The position numbers and the translations under genes were made by a program. Under the pieces are notes generated by a model. It was given only the letters and a program-made list of their open reading frames with translations. It did not search any database and was not told where the DNA came from. A DNA stretch of 64,000 bases from Sweltsa coloradensis (Eukaryota; Arthropoda; Insecta; Plecoptera; Chloroperlidae), in assembly GCA_024449915.1 (NCBI GenBank), contig JAMZAV010000777.1:124001-188000 (forward strand). Direction: 5' to 3'. This document shows positions 44,973-55,239 of the stretch, piece by piece (position 1 is the stretch's first letter; each line of letters opens with the position of its first letter).

Positions 44973-45778
44973 TTGGATGAGCGTAGCGAGCGTAGCGAGC
45001 GAAGCGAAGATTCCATTTCACTACACTGGAGAAAAAAATCCGGAATGTTTTTTTTTTTTTTTTTTTTTTTTTTTTTGTATTTTTGTCTGTTTGTTAGCAC
45101 GATTCCGGCTAAACCGATACTCCGATTGCGATGACATTTTATGGAGGTCTTCAAAATCTCTGAACTTAGAACTGCCACGTTTTTGAGCACAATCGAAAAA
45201 AAAATTCTCATGAAAATCGCAATTTTACGATTTTTTTCGATTTTTAAAAAAATTTCTTCGACTTACAACACCTACATGCTTTGTCCGATTGTAATGATTT
45301 TTTCACAGAACCTTTATTTTATGAATTGATATATGCGTGTAAAATTTGAGCGTTATCAAAAAAATATTTTTACGAAAATCGCAATGTTACGACTTTTAAC
45401 AATTTTTAAAATTTCTCCAGCTTATAACACCTACATGCTTTATCCGATTGTAATGATTTTTTTACAGAACCTTAATATTATGAATTAATATATTCGTGTA
45501 AAATTTGTGCGCAATCGAATAATTATTTCTTATGAAAATTTCAATATTACGATTTTTTCCTTTTTTAAAATTACGAATCATTAAAAAAAATTAAAATTTA
45601 ATTTAATTTTTTATTAAATTAAATTTAATTTTTTATTAAATTAAATTTAATTTTAAAAATATCTTCAACTAAGTAATGATTTTTTCACAGAACAACAGTA
45701 AATCCGCATAACACATGGCAGCTCAATGCACCAATTACGCTCATCCATCAACGCGGCGGGACTTTAGCGTTTTCCTAG
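44973..45778 (+). mobile_element. Helentron-like element, long copy
   Basis: From TTGGATGAGCGTAGCGAGCG to GCGTTTTCCTAG, then T. Near the 3' end is CGCTCATCCATCAACGCG, the internal inverted partner with one change, and AACGC..GCGTT can form the terminal hairpin. The interior has a poly(T) run of about 27 near 45050, three ~150-bp subrepeats, and AAATTTAATTTAATT-like runs. Confidence 0.7.
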
Positions 45779-46537
45779 TGTATATATATTTAAATAAAGT
45801 CGTTGTGCAATATAATGTGTTAATTGTTTATGCATAAGTGTGCTTCGTTTCCCCACCCCAGGGGCCGTGGCAATGGAGGGCCAAGAGAGGGACATGTGGA
45901 CCAGCAAAGTGTAGGCACCCATTCTATCCGTCGCGTCGCCAGTCTAGATGATGTCTCACTTTTGTCTGCCTGATACAGACATTGATGTTTGCGCATTATG
46001 ACCTAACGGTTGACGCGCCCTAATCCAAATAAACTCAAACTAAACAACCCGGTCAAAATGGACTTTCGAAGTTTGCAGTTAGTTAATAATTTTCCTGTAA
46101 ATATAATGGATTATTTAAGAAACATAAAAATAAGCACAGAACCAAAATATGGTTAATATGACATACAAATTTGACATTAATCGAAACAAACTGAAATGAC
46201 GAGATTTTACAAAAATCCTCTCTCTCCCTTATAAATAAGGTAAGATAAACCAATGGATTTTTCATTGTCTCCAGGCAACACAATTAATTAAGACAAATCA
46301 AATTTTCAGGATGGTCCAAAAATCATGATGGCTGTATTAAGTAAAGTGTAGCCGTTGGGTTTGACTTCATGTGGTGTAAAGTGTATCATTTCTACACGAC
46401 CTCCTAGAGCTCGTGTAGAGAGTGTAGGTGTTTTGGCGCAAAATTTGAAGAGAAACATTAAAACATAATGAAAGATACATGATTGCAATGTCAATCAATA
46501 TAACTCCCAACATCAATTACATGAGTCTAATATATTA
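45779..46537. other. Spacer with a possible repeat terminus
   Basis: At 45989-46020 TGCGCATTATGACCTAACGG followed by TTGACGCGCCCTAA is the inverse of a block at 11187-11220, so it marks another dispersed repeat. Otherwise nothing was recognised. Confidence 0.35.
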
Positions 46538-47187
46538 CTAAGAAGCTTCGCAAACGCTTTTTCAGGCGCGATGTTGGATGAGCGTATGTTTTTTTTTAGC
46601 GAAAAAAGCGTAAAATTGCGATTTTCATGAGAAATTATTTTTCAATTGCGCTCAAATTTCACACAAATATATAAATTCATAAAATTAAGGTGCTGTGAAA
46701 AAATCATTACAATCAGATAAAGCATGTAGGTGTTATAAGTCAAAGAATGTTTTAAAAATAAAAACAAATCGTAAAATTGCGATTTTCATAAGAAATATTT
46801 TTTCGATTGGGCTCAAATTTCACACGAATATATTAATTCGTAAAATTAAGGTTCCGTGAAAAAATCATTGCAATCGGATAAAGCATGTAGGTGTTTATAG
46901 TCGAAGAAATTTTTTTTAAATCGAAAAAAATCGTAAAATTGCGATTTTAATGAGAAATAATTTTTTGATTGCGCTCAAAAACGTGGCAGTTCTAAGTTCA
47001 GAGATTTCGAAGGCCTCCAGAAAATTTCATCGCAATAGGATTTTCGGTTTAGCCGGAATCGTGATAACAAACAGACAAAAATACAAAAACGAAATAACAA
47101 AAACAAAAAAACAAAAAAAACATTCCGGATTTTTTTTCTCCAGTGTAGTGAAATGGAATCTTCGTTTCGCTCGCTACGCTCATCCAA
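46538..47187 (-). mobile_element. Helentron-like element with variant 3' end
   Basis: The left end CTAAGAAGCTTCGCAAACGC, TTTTTCAGGCG..ATGTTGGATGAGCG resembles the 3' end of the copy at 19917, and the hairpin GCG..CGC is kept. The right end is CTCGCTACGCTCATCCAA. Subrepeats start near 46610, 46770 and 46935, about 160 bp apart. Confidence 0.65.
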
Positions 47188-47241
47188 TTGACGACTAGAA
47201 TTTTACCCGCCTCCTGACGTCACGAGGCAACATGGCGGAAT

Positions 47242-48066
47242 GAGTTGGGATAAATCCTCATTTCCCAAGTTTACGTCTGTTGAACGGCGCAGCACTAATC
47301 ACGCTCTAACTCTTATTCTATTCATTATTTGGACAAAACTTAAGAGGAATATTATTTAGCAAACATATCATTGCTTATAATAGCGATTTTTGCGAATTTT
47401 TTGACACAGCCGTTAACTTGTTATTACAATGTACGCATCATACATAAAAAAATAATCAAAACGACTATAAACTTTCTCAACTTCAATTGACAAAAAACTA
47501 CTGACCGGATTTTGACAAGACCTCCTTCAAAAAATGCATCTGGCTATTTAGACAAGAAATAAATCAACTTTCTAGATAGAAAGTGCACTGAACGAAATTT
47601 CATAGCATAGGTTCATATGCAGTGTATGTGTTTTTATGACAAATACGCACTTTTGACGTGCGGATGAGCCGTGAAAAACTGCACGCTGCATATTAACCCA
47701 TGCTGTAAATTTTCGTTCAGTGCACTTTGTGTCTAGAAAGTTAATTTATTTCTTGTCTAAACAGTCTGATGAATTTATTGAAAGAGGTCTTGTCGAAATC
47801 CGATAAGTAGTTTTTTGTCAATTGAAGTTTAGAAAGTTTATAGTCGTTTTGATTATTTTTTATGTATGATGCGTACATTGTAATAACAAGTAAACGGCTG
47901 TGTCAAAAAATTCGTAATAATCGCTATTATAAGCAATGATATGTTTGCTAAATAATATTACTCTTAAGTTTTGTCCAAATAATGAATAGAATAAGAGTTA
48001 GAGCGTGATTAGTGCTGCGCCGTTCAACAGACGTAAACTTGGGAAATGCAAAACCAATCCCAACTC
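47242..48066. mobile_element. Foldback-type palindrome, 825 bp
   Basis: GAGTTGGGAT at the left and ATCCCAACTC at the right are inverted, followed inward by TTTCCCAAGTTTACGTCTGT, CGGCGCAGCACTAATCACGC and ACTCTTATTCTATTCATTAT with their inverse partners. Pairing continues almost to the centre (about 47640-47690). No frame of note. Confidence 0.8.
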
Positions 48067-49411
48067 TGGGCACTTGCACTATCGATCGTTTTAAGCTCCG
48101 CCCATCACCAGTACTCCATTACGCATTAGAAACAGATTTGGAGTATTTTATACATGTGTGAATATATTTTGTGATGAGGGATAATGCATACGGATCTCTA
48201 ACATAAAGGATAAAGGATCAGCACTTACATAGTTTTATGTTCCAAACAACTTTTATCGTCTGATATGGCCTGATAGTAGACCTATACGATTAAATTGACT
48301 CATTTAGTGCCTTCAACGTGTACTATTTAATATTTTCGGGAAAAATTGAACTGCACGACAGGGCAATTCTATTACTGCCCACGTGTACACTGTAGATAGT
48401 GGTGAAGTTGACAGTGACACTCCCCAGTTTGGTTCATATATGAGTAAGAAAACCGCACCAGAACGTCTGTCTCAAAGTCATAACACCTTACGTTAATCTG
48501 TCAATATCTGTCCGATTTGACAATGAATTAATTACTTATCAATCGGGGAACTCGATTATTAATAAATCCTTAAGAAAATATTGATTTCGAATCGGACCCT
48601 TAATCAAAAAATTTGTAAAGGGGTTAGCCTTTGTGAATGTTTTTGAGAAAAAAATGAACTGCAAGTTAAGGTAAATCTATTACTATCCACGTGTACTCTA
48701 GTGTTGATGATTGACAGTGAGTGACACGTTCCCGGTTTGGTTCATAAATAAGAAAACCGAACCCGAAGGTCTGTCTGAAGTCAAAAAACCTTCTGTAAGT
48801 CTGTCAATATCTGTCCGATTTGAAAAGGAACTGGATATTTGTCAATGAGAGAACTTTCTCATTAAATCTCCTTAGAAAATATTGATTTCGAGTGGGACCC
48901 TAAATCAACAAATTGAAAAGGGTGGATAAATTCAACTGCGCGACACGGCAATTATATTACTGCCCACGTGTTCTCTGTAGATAGTGGTGATGATTGACAG
49001 TGACACTCCACGGTTTGGTTGATGAATGAGTAAGAAAACCGCGCCCGAAGGTCACGCTCAAAGGCAAATAACCGTCTGTAAATCTGTCAATATCTGTCTG
49101 ATTTGGTAATGAATTAGTTATTTGTCAATGGGAGAACTCCTTTATTAAAATCTCTAAGAAAATATTTCGAGTCGGATTTTAAATCGACAAATTTGTAAAG
49201 GGGTTAGCCTTTGTGAATTTTTTGGGGAAAAATTCAACTGCACGACAGGGCAATTCTATTACTGCCCACGTGTACTCTGTAGATAGTGGTGATGATTGTC
49301 AGTGACACTTCTAGGTTTGGTTAACAAATGAATAACAAAACCGCACCCAAACGTCTGTCTCAAAGTCAAATAACCTTTCGTAAATCTGTCAATATCTATC
49401 CCATTTGACTA

Positions 49412-50227
49412 TTTATTTGTGGGCATTGTCACTGTGTTTATGTAATGTTAATTTATATTCATATGTTCTTATTTATGATTTTGCTGTTCTCTTTGTTTGT
49501 TTATTATTGCTTTGATTTTGATGTATTCAATGTATTTTCAATTGATATTTTTCTGCCTAGATTGTCTGGTTGCCGCCCACTGGTGGAACTTGCAACTTGA
49601 GTTAGGTGTCCTGTATCATTGCTGTGATCAGTTTTTGACTTGAACAATTTTAAATAATTATATATCTGATATAATTATATATTAAAGTCAAGATCTTTTG
49701 TACTAAATTGTTATCAAGATTTGAACACAAGAATGATGGTTGAACACAAGAATGAAGATTCGCGTTCGGTGGTTTCTTCCGCGAAAGATTGGTTACTCCC
49801 TGATTTGCTGTTCCTGATTTTTGGCAAACCTCATATTCGTTTGAGTGGGATCGTCTAATAAATCAGTTTTTTCTTTTCGTTTTTCTTTTTTAATGTTTTT
49901 TTTTCTTTTTTCTTTCTTTCTTTCTTTTTTTTCTTTTCTTTTTTTTTCCTTTCCTTTTTTCTTTTTTCTTTATTTTCTTTTTCTTTTCTTTTTTCTTTTC
50001 TTTTAATTCCCCACCCCCTTTTTTTATATATTCGATTCATTTATAAATTGCATTTAATATCCTTTTTATTTGTTATCAAATTTGTTGAGTATTTAATGCA
50101 TTGTTGTAATATTACTATTTCAAATATTTACTTAAATGTAGTTCATTGTTGTGTCTGCATCTATGTAATTAGATTTATTTAGTTGTCCTCCTTTGTAAAT
50201 CAGTTTTTATAACTGAATAGGATAGAC

Positions 50228-50260
<33 letters not shown>

Positions 50261-50264
50261 ATGA
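49412..50264 (+). mobile_element. Retroposon-like insert in the satellite array
   Basis: The insert begins after CATTTGACTA of a satellite unit. It ends in GAATAGGATAGACGTTAAAT and (AATA)n, after which the satellite unit resumes. A matching tail in reverse lies at 39483-39556. It holds a long pyrimidine tract at about 49865-50010. The 5' part is not recognised, and no reverse transcriptase frame exists. Confidence 0.55.
49862..50010 (+). repeat. Long polypyrimidine (T/C) tract
   Basis: About 150 bp almost entirely of T and C, made of TTTCTTTTC-type units. The minus-strand frame of lysine, glutamate and arginine over it is a low-complexity by-product. Such tracts can form triplex DNA. Confidence 0.8.
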
Positions 50265-51194
50265 ATCAGTTATTTGTCAATGGGAGAACTCCTTGACAAA
50301 TAATACCTAAGAAAATATTGATTTCGAATCGGACACTTAATCGACAAATTTGTAAAGGGGTTAACCTTTGTGAATTTTTTGAGGAAAAATTCAACTGCAC
50401 GATAGGGCAATTCTATTACTGTCCACGTGTACTCTGTAGATAGTGGTGATGATTGTCAGTGACACTTCCTATAGTTTGGTTCATAAATGAGTACGAAAAC
50501 CGCACCCAAACGTCTGTCTCAAAGTCAATTATACGTCCGTAAATCTGTCAATATAATAAGTCACATTTGACAATGAATTAGTTATTTGTCAATGGAAGAA
50601 CTCCCATATTTATAATACCTTAGAAAATATTGATTTAAAATCGGACCCTTAATCAAAAAATTTGAAAAGACATTGAGAATTTTTTGGGGAAAAAATCAAC
50701 TGCGCGACACGGCAATTATATTACTGCCCACCTGTTCTCTGTAGATAGTGGTGATGATTGACAGTGACACTTCACGGTTTGGTTGATGAATGAGTAAGAA
50801 AACCGCCCCAAAGGTTTGGCTCAAAGTTAAATACCGTTCGTAAATCTGTCAATATCTGTCCGATTTGACAATATATTGGCTATTTGTCAATGGGAGAACT
50901 TTCTATTAATAAATCCTTAGAAAATATTGATTTCGAGTGGGACCATAAATCGACAAATTTGAAAAAGGGGTTAGCCTTTGTGATATTTTTTGGGGTTAAA
51001 TTCAACTGCACGACAGGGCAATTCTATTACTGCCATAGTGGGTATGATTGACAGTGACACTCCAAGGTTTGGTTCATAAATGAGTAAGAAAACCGCACCC
51101 GAACGTCCGTCTCAAAGTCAAATAAACGTCCGTAAATTTGTCAATATGTCCGATTTGACAATGAATTGCATAGTTATTTGTCAATCTCCTAAGA

Positions 51195-51616
51195 CTAGGA
51201 AAACGCTTACGTCCCGCCGCGTTGATGGATGAGCTTTTTTGTAAGTTTTTAGTTTGCGTAGGACCACTTTTCCTTTGCAAGTGCTTTTTGAATGCATTGT
51301 AGGTGATTGTTGTCAAGTTTCTATTGTTACTTGTTAATTGTTATTATAAACCTAAAAAAATCATATTAAAATCTTAATTCTATGAATTCCGGCTAACTTT
51401 TTCAACTTTTTCTTTAAAAAAGTAATACATCACCATAACCTTAATGTCCATGTGAAATATGAACGTTGTAGCCCTACCCGTCAGAATCAGCCCAAATGTC
51501 ACAAAAATATCGCACAATTTTTTTTTTAAAATCGTAAAAGTACGATATTCATGAGAAATATTTCTTCGATTGTACCCGAAAACGTGGCAAGTCTAAGTTC
51601 AGAGATTTCGAAGGTC
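51195..51616 (-). mobile_element. Helentron-like element, 5'-truncated
   Basis: It starts CTAGGAAAACGCTTACGTCC then GCCGCGTTGATGGATGAGC. The interior resembles the diverged copy at 8662 (CGTAAAAGTACGATATTCAT, CCCGAAAACGTGGCAAGTC). The other terminus is missing, and the last recognisable block is CAGAGATTTCGAAGGTC. Confidence 0.5.
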
Positions 51617-51832
51617 GGCTTGGATACTGATCTTTTAATGTTGAATTATAATAATTTATGAATAAAAGATTGTAATGGGTTGTTTACTGTCATAACTCAT
51701 TATAGGAACTGTAGCAAAGATTACACTATGTGACAATAACTTTCCTCCCCCCAAGGTCATAAAGATAGAAAATTCGAAATACTTTAAGAATAAAATAAAC
51801 TCGATCAGAGTTGTATCATACTAATTACCAGG

Positions 51833-51900
51833 GTCCACTAGATACTTATGCTGAGCTGCTGTACAGCAGCTGCTAGGTATCTCTAGCTAGAGGACCCTGA
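51833..51900. repeat. Short palindrome with CAGGGTCC ends
   Basis: CAGGGTCCACTAGATAC at the left and GTATCTCTAGCTAGAGGACCCTG at the right can fold into a long hairpin around TGCTGTACAGCAGC. It could be a minimal foldback element; flanking ACTAA-type repeats are suggestive but imperfect. Confidence 0.5.
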
Positions 51901-51932
51901 CTAATAACTATGTCAGATATAAATAATTAACA

Positions 51933-52697
51933 CTAGGAAAACGCTTAAGTCCCACCGCGTTGTTGGATGAGCGTAATTGGTGCATTGAGCTGCCATGTGT
52001 TATGCGGATTTTCTGTTGTTCTGTGAAAAAATCATATCTAAGTTGAATTTTTTTAAATTAAATTAAATTAAATAAAAAATAACTTAAATTTTTTAAATTT
52101 TTAATCAATCGTTATTTTAAAAAAAGGAAAAAATCGTAAAATTGCAATTTTCATAAGAAATAATTATTTGATAGCGCTAAAATTTCACACGAATATATAA
52201 ATTTCATAAAATTAAGGTTCTGTGAAAAAATCATTACGATTGGAAAAACCATGTAGGGGCTATAAGCCAAAGAAATTTAAAAATCGAAAAAAGTCGTAAA
52301 ATTGCGATTTTTTAAGACATTTATCTTTCGATAACGCTCAAATTTCCCACGAATATATCAATTCATAAAATAAAGGTTCTGTGAAAAAATTATTACAATC
52401 GGACAAGCATGTAGGTCTTAGAAATCGAAGAATTTGTTAAAAATCGAAAAAAATCGTAAAATTGCGATTTTCATGAGAAATAATTTTCCGATTACGCTCA
52501 AAAACGTGGCAGTTCTAAGTTCACAGATTTCGAAGACCTCCATAAAATTTCATCGCAATCGGAGTATCGGTTAAGCCACAAACAACAAACAGACAAAAAT
52601 ACAAAAAAAAAGAAAGAAAGAAGAAAAAAAACATTCCGGAATTTTTTTTCCAGTGTAGTAGAATGGAATCTTCGCTTCGCTCGCTACGCTCATCCAA
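51933..52697 (-). mobile_element. Helentron-like element, long copy
   Basis: The left end is CTAGGAAAACGCTTAAGTCC, then CACCGCGTTGTTGGATGAGCG. The right end is CTCGCTACGCTCATCCAA. Subrepeats start near 52137, 52295 and 52455. A short AAATTAAATTAAATT tract lies near the left end. Confidence 0.7.
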
Positions 52698-52813
52698 AAA
52701 TATACATAATAAATAAATAAATAAATAAACGTCAATAAATAAATAAATAATAAATAAATAATAATAAGTAACATCATTTATGAACATAATACAAATCTCC
52801 ACAACGGTAGTTT

Positions 52814-53045
52814 GGCTCGTTGGTCTTGTGGTTAGCGTCTCTGCTTCCAATGCAGAAGGTCCAGGGTTCGAATCGAAGTTTTTAAACTTCTGATTAGGAC
52901 TTAGTCCATCAGTTCTTGGCTTAGGAATTTGTCTACTGTGACTTTGGAGCCGTCCTAGCAACGAGGCACATAGTAAATTCAAAGTTGTTCTGAATCGGCC
53001 TTGTTGATTCTGACGTTGATACGCGGATGTTCACACTGTCCATAA
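52814..53045 (+). mobile_element. tRNA-derived SINE, 3'-truncated
   Basis: The head GGCTCGTTGGTCTTGTGG, anticodon arm CTGCTTCCAATGCAG and B-box-like GGTTCGAATC match the copy at 31373, as does CTTTGGAGCCGTCCTAGC. Similarity stops at CACTGTCCATA, about halfway. A minus-strand 153-codon frame over this region is repeat-derived. Confidence 0.72.
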
Positions 53046-53880
53046 GCTTATTGCGTAAAGATAACAGACAGGCCTAGCCCTACGTGTTGTGTGCTTAACT
53101 AGGTCCACACCTGTCTGATAAATATTACAGTTTAAAGCATGCAAGCAAATCTGCTAGGCCTACAAAATACAATATAAGTGTTTGTTCTGAAGCTATGTGG
53201 AAAGTGTAATAAGTTACTTACCTGTGCCTAGTTAAATGTTTATTATTTGTTGACGCTCTATTTGTGCAGCCGTACGCAGAAAATGATCGTTTTATATTGT
53301 AGTTTTATGCCACACAAAGCTGACTTGTTGTTTCCTTCAAATAACCTTGAATTCCGGAGATGATGGTGACTCTAGGTACTAATGGTATCTCTAAGTAAAT
53401 AGCTATTTGCCAAGTGCCAAGAGTCAATATAATGTCCATGGTTCAATATGTGGACACGGTCATTCTCATCTAGATTTTGTAACATCCATAACGCATCCAA
53501 ACAATATACAAATATACATATCAATTTCAATTATTATGGACCTATGTTTGTTTCTTTGTATGATAAGGAGCTATAGATAGAATGGCATGGCTAGACTTAG
53601 ACCTTTGATTATGTCTCATAGAAACGTGTTTACACTCGTGCAATTTTACAGATAACGATAAGACTTTTTGCAGTTTGCACTATGACAGGGTAAACATGTT
53701 GCAGTTCATATGCGAGTGTATAATGGCAAATAATTATTCAAACTGGAAGTAAAGAGATGAGGAGATACTTTGTTTGGTTTACTATGTAATATGCATCACT
53801 TAGCACAAAACACACACTGGAGTGAGTCTTCTTGCGTCAGCTAATGGGCTCACGCCTTTTCCTAGGTTATCTTGTGCTAG
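53046..53880. other. Upstream region of the P450 gene
   Basis: No coding frame or repeat terminus was recognised. Promoter elements of the P450 gene could lie here, but none can be named. Confidence 0.35.
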
Positions 53881-54098
53881 CTTGAAACCCGTCTCAAGGT
53901 TAAACCTGATAGAACTTTGGCAGCCGGCTTTGGTAAACAGCGATGACAGTTCTCATCTGACTTCAACTAAGACAAGACGTTGGATACCATAGATACTAGT
54001 ATAATAACTTAAAAACTATACGGTTACGACCCCCCAGTGACGAGGAGAGAGGACCCACCCACAGCTAACGGATACGACGAGTAGGCCTAAGTCATACG
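53881..54098 (+). other. Probable 5' noncoding exon of the P450 gene
   Basis: The stretch before 54098 is GC-richer (CCCCCCAGTGACGAGGAGAG, ACCCACCCACAGC) and ends in CATACG|GTAAGTGAG, a strong donor. The next strong acceptor is CTTTGCTTCCAG at 55135-55146, eight bases before the P450 start codon. The left edge of the exon is not determined. Confidence 0.45.
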
Positions 54099-54199
54099 GT
54101 AAGTGAGAGTAACAATATTTTTATTTTTACTTACATTATTATGGATCGCTACAGTTCTTCTGGAAATTAATTTTGGTTCCTGTCTATCCAATAATATTA

Positions 54200-54968
54200 A
54201 CTTTTGACCTCGACAGAATTTGTTCTTCTTTCTTCTTGATTGTTATGATAAACTTTACATAAATAAGAAAGTTTATTCAAATTTGATCCGCCATTTTGTT
54301 TGTATTCATTTTTTTTATTATTATTCAACGGTACAAATAAGAGCTTTGTACTTGCGAACGGAAAAAACGTACATCAAACGATATTTCAGAAAATCGCTTT
54401 TCCTTACATGGAGGTGGAAGGCAATGTGTAGAAACGATATAAAAAAAATCGTCGCTCAAAATTAAGTGTAGCTCCTCCTGGCTCATTGTTTCCACTTTTG
54501 TCACCAAAATTTGCATATTATAATAATATAATATATATTTTCCTGTTATGTTTAAGACCCTCTTTCATTTTGCTAAGGTTTTAGTCATTTTCCTTTGACT
54601 TTTAAAATATCGGGTAGAGGGCGATACAATAGGGCGCGTAGGAACGTTTTGAAAGTTGAGGGGGGCAAATCCATTAAAAGATTTTGTGGGTGGTAGCTAG
54701 CCGCCGGGGGCCCTTTCGCCGAAGGCTAAAAAGAATCAACATAGTTATTTCGTCATGTTTTAACTACACTCGAACTCTATAAACGATGTTTTACGTAACG
54801 ACGAAGCATACAGGCAAACATATTCGAAATACAAAGGTGACTGTCGAAAATTGTAGTGCATATTTACTACAGAAATTCTGAGATTAATATTTAATCACGT
54901 CACCCCCCCCTTGGACCAAACTTAGAGGGGGGGGCATTGCCCCCTTCCCCCCGGTTCCTACGCCACTG
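54200..54968. mobile_element. Remnants of two MITEs in the P450 5' intron
   Basis: At 54560-54632, CTCTTTCATTTTGCTAAGG..TCATTTTCCTTTGACTTTTA..CAATAG is the right end of the MITE family seen at 59967 and 59109. At 54627-54968, GGGCGCGTAGGAACG and CGGTTCCTACGCCACTG are partly matching inverted ends of hAT type around a GGGGGGC-rich interior. Target duplications are not clear. Confidence 0.5.
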
Positions 54969-55154
54969 CTTAACATAATTCAATCTTCTTCTGTTTTGGG
55001 GAATGGTCGTGGGGCTCGAAGCCTCTCCCCTGGTGTGCAATATTATATAAATTACTCCTCCAGGGAAACTGGATTGCTGCTACCCATAGCGCACATTCTA
55101 GAGGGGAAAAAGTTTTCAAAGAGTGTTCAAACCTCTTTGCTTCCAGCTCTCACG

Positions 55155-55239
55155 ATGATAATCACGCTGGTGATTGTTCTTCTAGTGATCCTCTTTCTCT
55201 ATTCGTGGATCACAAAGCGGCCCAAGAACTTCCCGCCCG
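55155..55239 (+). CDS. P450 exon 1: membrane anchor
   Basis: The acceptor TTTGCTTCCAG (to 55146) is followed by CTCTCACG and the ATG at 55155. It encodes MIITLVIVLLVILFLYSWIT, then the basic KRPKNFPP stop-transfer and hinge. The donor CCCG|GTAAGA leaves one base. An upstream frame in the same phase from 54996 lies before the acceptor and is taken as intronic. Confidence 0.88.

Larger units (their letters stand above)
48340..51190. repeat. Satellite array of ~300-bp units, interrupted
   Basis: Seven units are marked by GGCAATTCTATTACTGCCCA-type blocks near 48363, 48670, 48949, 49250, 50406, 50711 and 51018. Each also has AGTGACAC..GGTTTGGTT, GTAAGAAAACCGC and TTATTTGTCAATGGGAGAAC. Spacing is 275-307 bp except where a ~0.85-kb insert separates the fourth and fifth units. 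Units differ by several percent and small indels. No open frame persists. Confidence 0.88.

Noticed and set aside
49855..50040. Lysine/glutamate-rich 61-codon frame on the minus strand
   Set aside because: It is the translation of a polypyrimidine tract; low complexity, no start context or neighbours.
54996..55154. Upstream extension of the P450 frame, starting before the membrane anchor
   Set aside because: A strong acceptor (CTTTGCTTCCAG) lies eight bases before the ATG at 55155, and the anchor directly follows that ATG as in other microsomal P450s.
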